Assembly: GCA_949152435.1 (NCBI GenBank) | Contig: OX424576.1 | Coordinates: 147,154,609 to 147,218,608, forward strand | Direction: 5' to 3' | DNA length: 64,000 nucleotides | Source: Gastracanthus pulcherrimus | Taxonomy: Eukaryota > Arthropoda > Insecta > Hymenoptera > Pteromalidae | Part shown: piece after piece, positions 61,921 through 64,000 of the stretch | Position numbering within the stretch: the stretch's first letter is position 1 | How the letters are laid out: each line of letters begins with the position of its first letter | Notes under the pieces: generated by a model | Database searches by the model: none | Seen by the model: only the letters and a program-made list of their open reading frames with translations | Told to the model about the DNA's origin: nothing | Position numbers and translations under genes: made by a program

Positions 61921-62859
61921 CATCGTCATTGTGGAGGATGATTGAATCAGCTTCTATTGGCTTATACGATTATGAAGCTTTTGTTTTATTGTGCCTCTTG
62001 GTTGTCTCGAATAACGCTATTTTCTATGAGTTTTGTTATATCATTATCGTCATTATATTGCAGTCTATTTTATTAACAAAAATAATTTTTTTATAACTAA
62101 ATCATTCTTTTATATCAAATTATTTAGGGATTTAATTTTAATTGTGCATTATCCTGATTGTTTTAGTGAAAATTAATTTTGGAGTCAGTCATGCAGTACG
62201 GACAGTGTTGCAGTATGGATATCCACCAGTTTTAGAATTTTATGGCTAAATGGTAGCATTTTACATGTTGGATTACATGTATGTTGTAATAGTAGCAAAC
62301 ATGCTCTAGGATCTTTTTTAAAATTTAGGGCGCAAGAAATCTTATACGAATAACCATCAAGCTGATATTCTTTTTATCAAAGGTCATTATCCAATAATTA
62401 AGTACATGTCCAGTGTACGAGCTAAATTATTTTATTTGAAATATGAGTTAGAATACATATGCTTAATAAGTATAGTATTTTTAGACTTTTGGATGTACTT
62501 CAAATAATAGATAGTATTATTTTTTAAATACCTACATGTTTAAAAATATTTTCTAATAACACTTTTTACTAATAAAATAATTTTACCAAAAATCATTTTG
62601 TAATTTACTTGAAAATATATTTATAATATCTAAATTTATTCCTCTTATGCTTATACAAAAATCAGCTTTGATAATAAAAATTAAGGACACAATTTAATTA
62701 TTCCACTGCAAAAGTATAATTACAATACGTCGATTAGCAGTATTTACGGACAATAAAAGTTGATGCTAAAAAATGACAATATTCAGATCATAAAAGTCAA
62801 AAATTGCGTAAACCATCGATGAATCATTGTCAACCAAGAGTAGCCGAACTGCCAAAATA

Positions 62860-63740
62860 CTCGCAAAAATCACAACCGAACAAAGCGCAAAACTGTTTAA
62901 TATCCCGCGAGCGAGCGAGCGAGCGCGTGCCCAATAAAACCCGCGGTCCGAAAATCGCGAAAGAAAAGCTCCGAATTTAAAATCAGCTCGTAAATCGACG
63001 CTCTCGTTCCACTTATTCATTCCATCTAAATTCATAAATACGCGCTGTGTGTACAACTTACAGATACACACACGAGCCAAGCGCGCGCGTATACACACAC
63101 AGCCGTAATCATAATAATTCATTGGGCGCTTAAAACCTCCCTCTCTTCATAATTAACAAAAGAGCATTATGTCGGGCATTTTGGCTCTCTCGCGCACGCT
63201 CTCGCTGCAGGGAAACGGCTCTACCTTGTACACACATAACAAGGACGCTCGGGGTTGTGTGTGTGTATACACGTGAGTTTATTTGTAGTTCGGTTCGGGA
63301 GCGCTTTCCTCCATTTCTTAGCCATCTCGGTGGTGCCGCTGGCGCGCGCCCGCCGCGGCAAAAGTAGCACCTGGGGCTCGACTGTTATACCGATCGTTAA
63401 TTATCGTCGTCTCTCCCCCGCGGTACTATTATTATATACACGCTCCAGCATCTCTCTCTCTCTCTCTCTCTTCGAGGTTTCTCTATGTGCGGCTACGTTA
63501 GGCAGTGACCCAAGTTTCTGGGTACGAGCGGGGATGAAAAAGTGATGCCGATCGATCTCGCGTGAATTTTTCCTTGCGCGCTTTTGGCTCTGCTAGCTGG
63601 GCTGGCCTTAATGATTTCTATCGTGGAGTTTGTAAATTGCTTTAATTTAACGCTGCTGCAGCGTCTTGCGGTAGTGGGTATGTATGCATGTTGAACGATT
63701 TTACGGTTGTACATAGTTTCCACCGTTTATTTTATCGTTT
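62860..63740. promoter_or_regulatory. GC-rich island 19
   Basis: GAGC repeat (62907-62926) and CT run (63451-63471). A+C is 42 of 60 at 62821-62880 and G+T is 41 of 60 at 63661-63720. Confidence 0.4.
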
Positions 63741-63878
63741 GGAAGGGATATATTTTTCATCAATTTGTTTAACTCGGAAGAATTAAGAATATAGTTTTAG
63801 TAATAAAAGCTTTCCTATCAGATGCTCAACTTAGATATGTTGAAGGTAAGAAAAATTAATAAAAATAAAGAATTTGAA

Positions 63879-64000
63879 ACTGACTTTTATGTAATACAAA
63901 AAAACACGGATATTACAATTTGAATATGCATTAAAGCGATACTGTTTACTCTGATATATTTATGTAATGACTGGCTTTTATGTAATACAAAAAAAAACAT
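63879..64000. repeat. Direct repeat, 91-bp period, cut by the window edge
   Basis: ACTGACTTTTATGTAATACA (63879) recurs as ACTGGCTTTTATGTAATACA (63970), each followed by an A run. Confidence 0.7.

Larger units (their letters stand above)
28921..62859. other. AT-rich spacers between islands
   Basis: The stretches 28921-30689, 31301-32299, 35541-37659, 38561-39399, 43151-44199, 44881-45879, 46561-47479, 48151-49199 (outside the MITE), 50141-50799, 52081-53329, 55801-57759, 58241-60739 and 61921-62859 are AT-rich. They show no gene, RNA gene or clear mobile element beyond those listed. Open frames there are short and lack coding character. Confidence 0.4.

Noticed and set aside
1..64000. tRNA, rRNA or CRISPR-like arrays
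   Set aside because: No cloverleaf, rRNA segment or regularly spaced repeats were recognised; the direct repeats found are tandem duplications.

Overview
The window looks like nuclear DNA of an insect. It holds two intron-containing genes on the + strand, a broken non-LTR retrotransposon, many short inverted-repeat elements, and about 38 kb with no recognisable coding sequence. The tropomyosin matches the insect Tm2 (tropomyosin I) type and the second gene is an ATF2-family bZIP factor. The AT-rich background, with short CpG-rich islands full of CT/GA runs, is reminiscent of parasitoid wasps (Hymenoptera), but that placement is only an inference.

Layout. 1-1848: non-coding, with a TA-flanked MITE at 23-275. 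1849-9365: Tm2, with five shared coding exons joined to one of two alternative last exons (6042-6124 or 8506-8588); each choice gives exactly 284 residues. 9350-10740: non-coding, with a TTAA-flanked MITE. 10740-13669: a non-LTR retrotransposon on the - strand (endonuclease tail, reverse transcriptase, RNase H, zinc knuckle), 5' truncated and carrying a stop, frameshifts and lost catalytic residues. 13745-15997: a 2.25-kb element with long terminal inverted repeats and an 11-bp near-perfect target duplication. 16249-16552: a small poly(A)-tailed retroposon with a target-site duplication. 18868-22586: Atf-2 in seven coding exons (561 residues), with an N-terminal C2H2 finger, a TP-TP MAPK site and a C-terminal bZIP. 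22587-26060: 3' UTR, a piggyBac-like MITE, hairpins and degenerate repeats.

26060-64000 has no credible CDS. It holds about 19 short GC-rich islands, on average one per 2 kb, separated by AT-rich spacers with scattered MITEs. In all islands counted, the left flank is rich in A+C and the right flank is rich in G+T on the + strand, so composition flips sense at each island. This is the pattern expected around centres of divergent transcription or around replication starts, and it is the most interesting large-scale signal here.

Tm2 encodes a sarcomeric thin-filament protein and Atf-2 a stress-activated transcription factor. Nothing in the sequence links the two functionally. The desert could be the regulatory landscape of a gene beyond the right edge.
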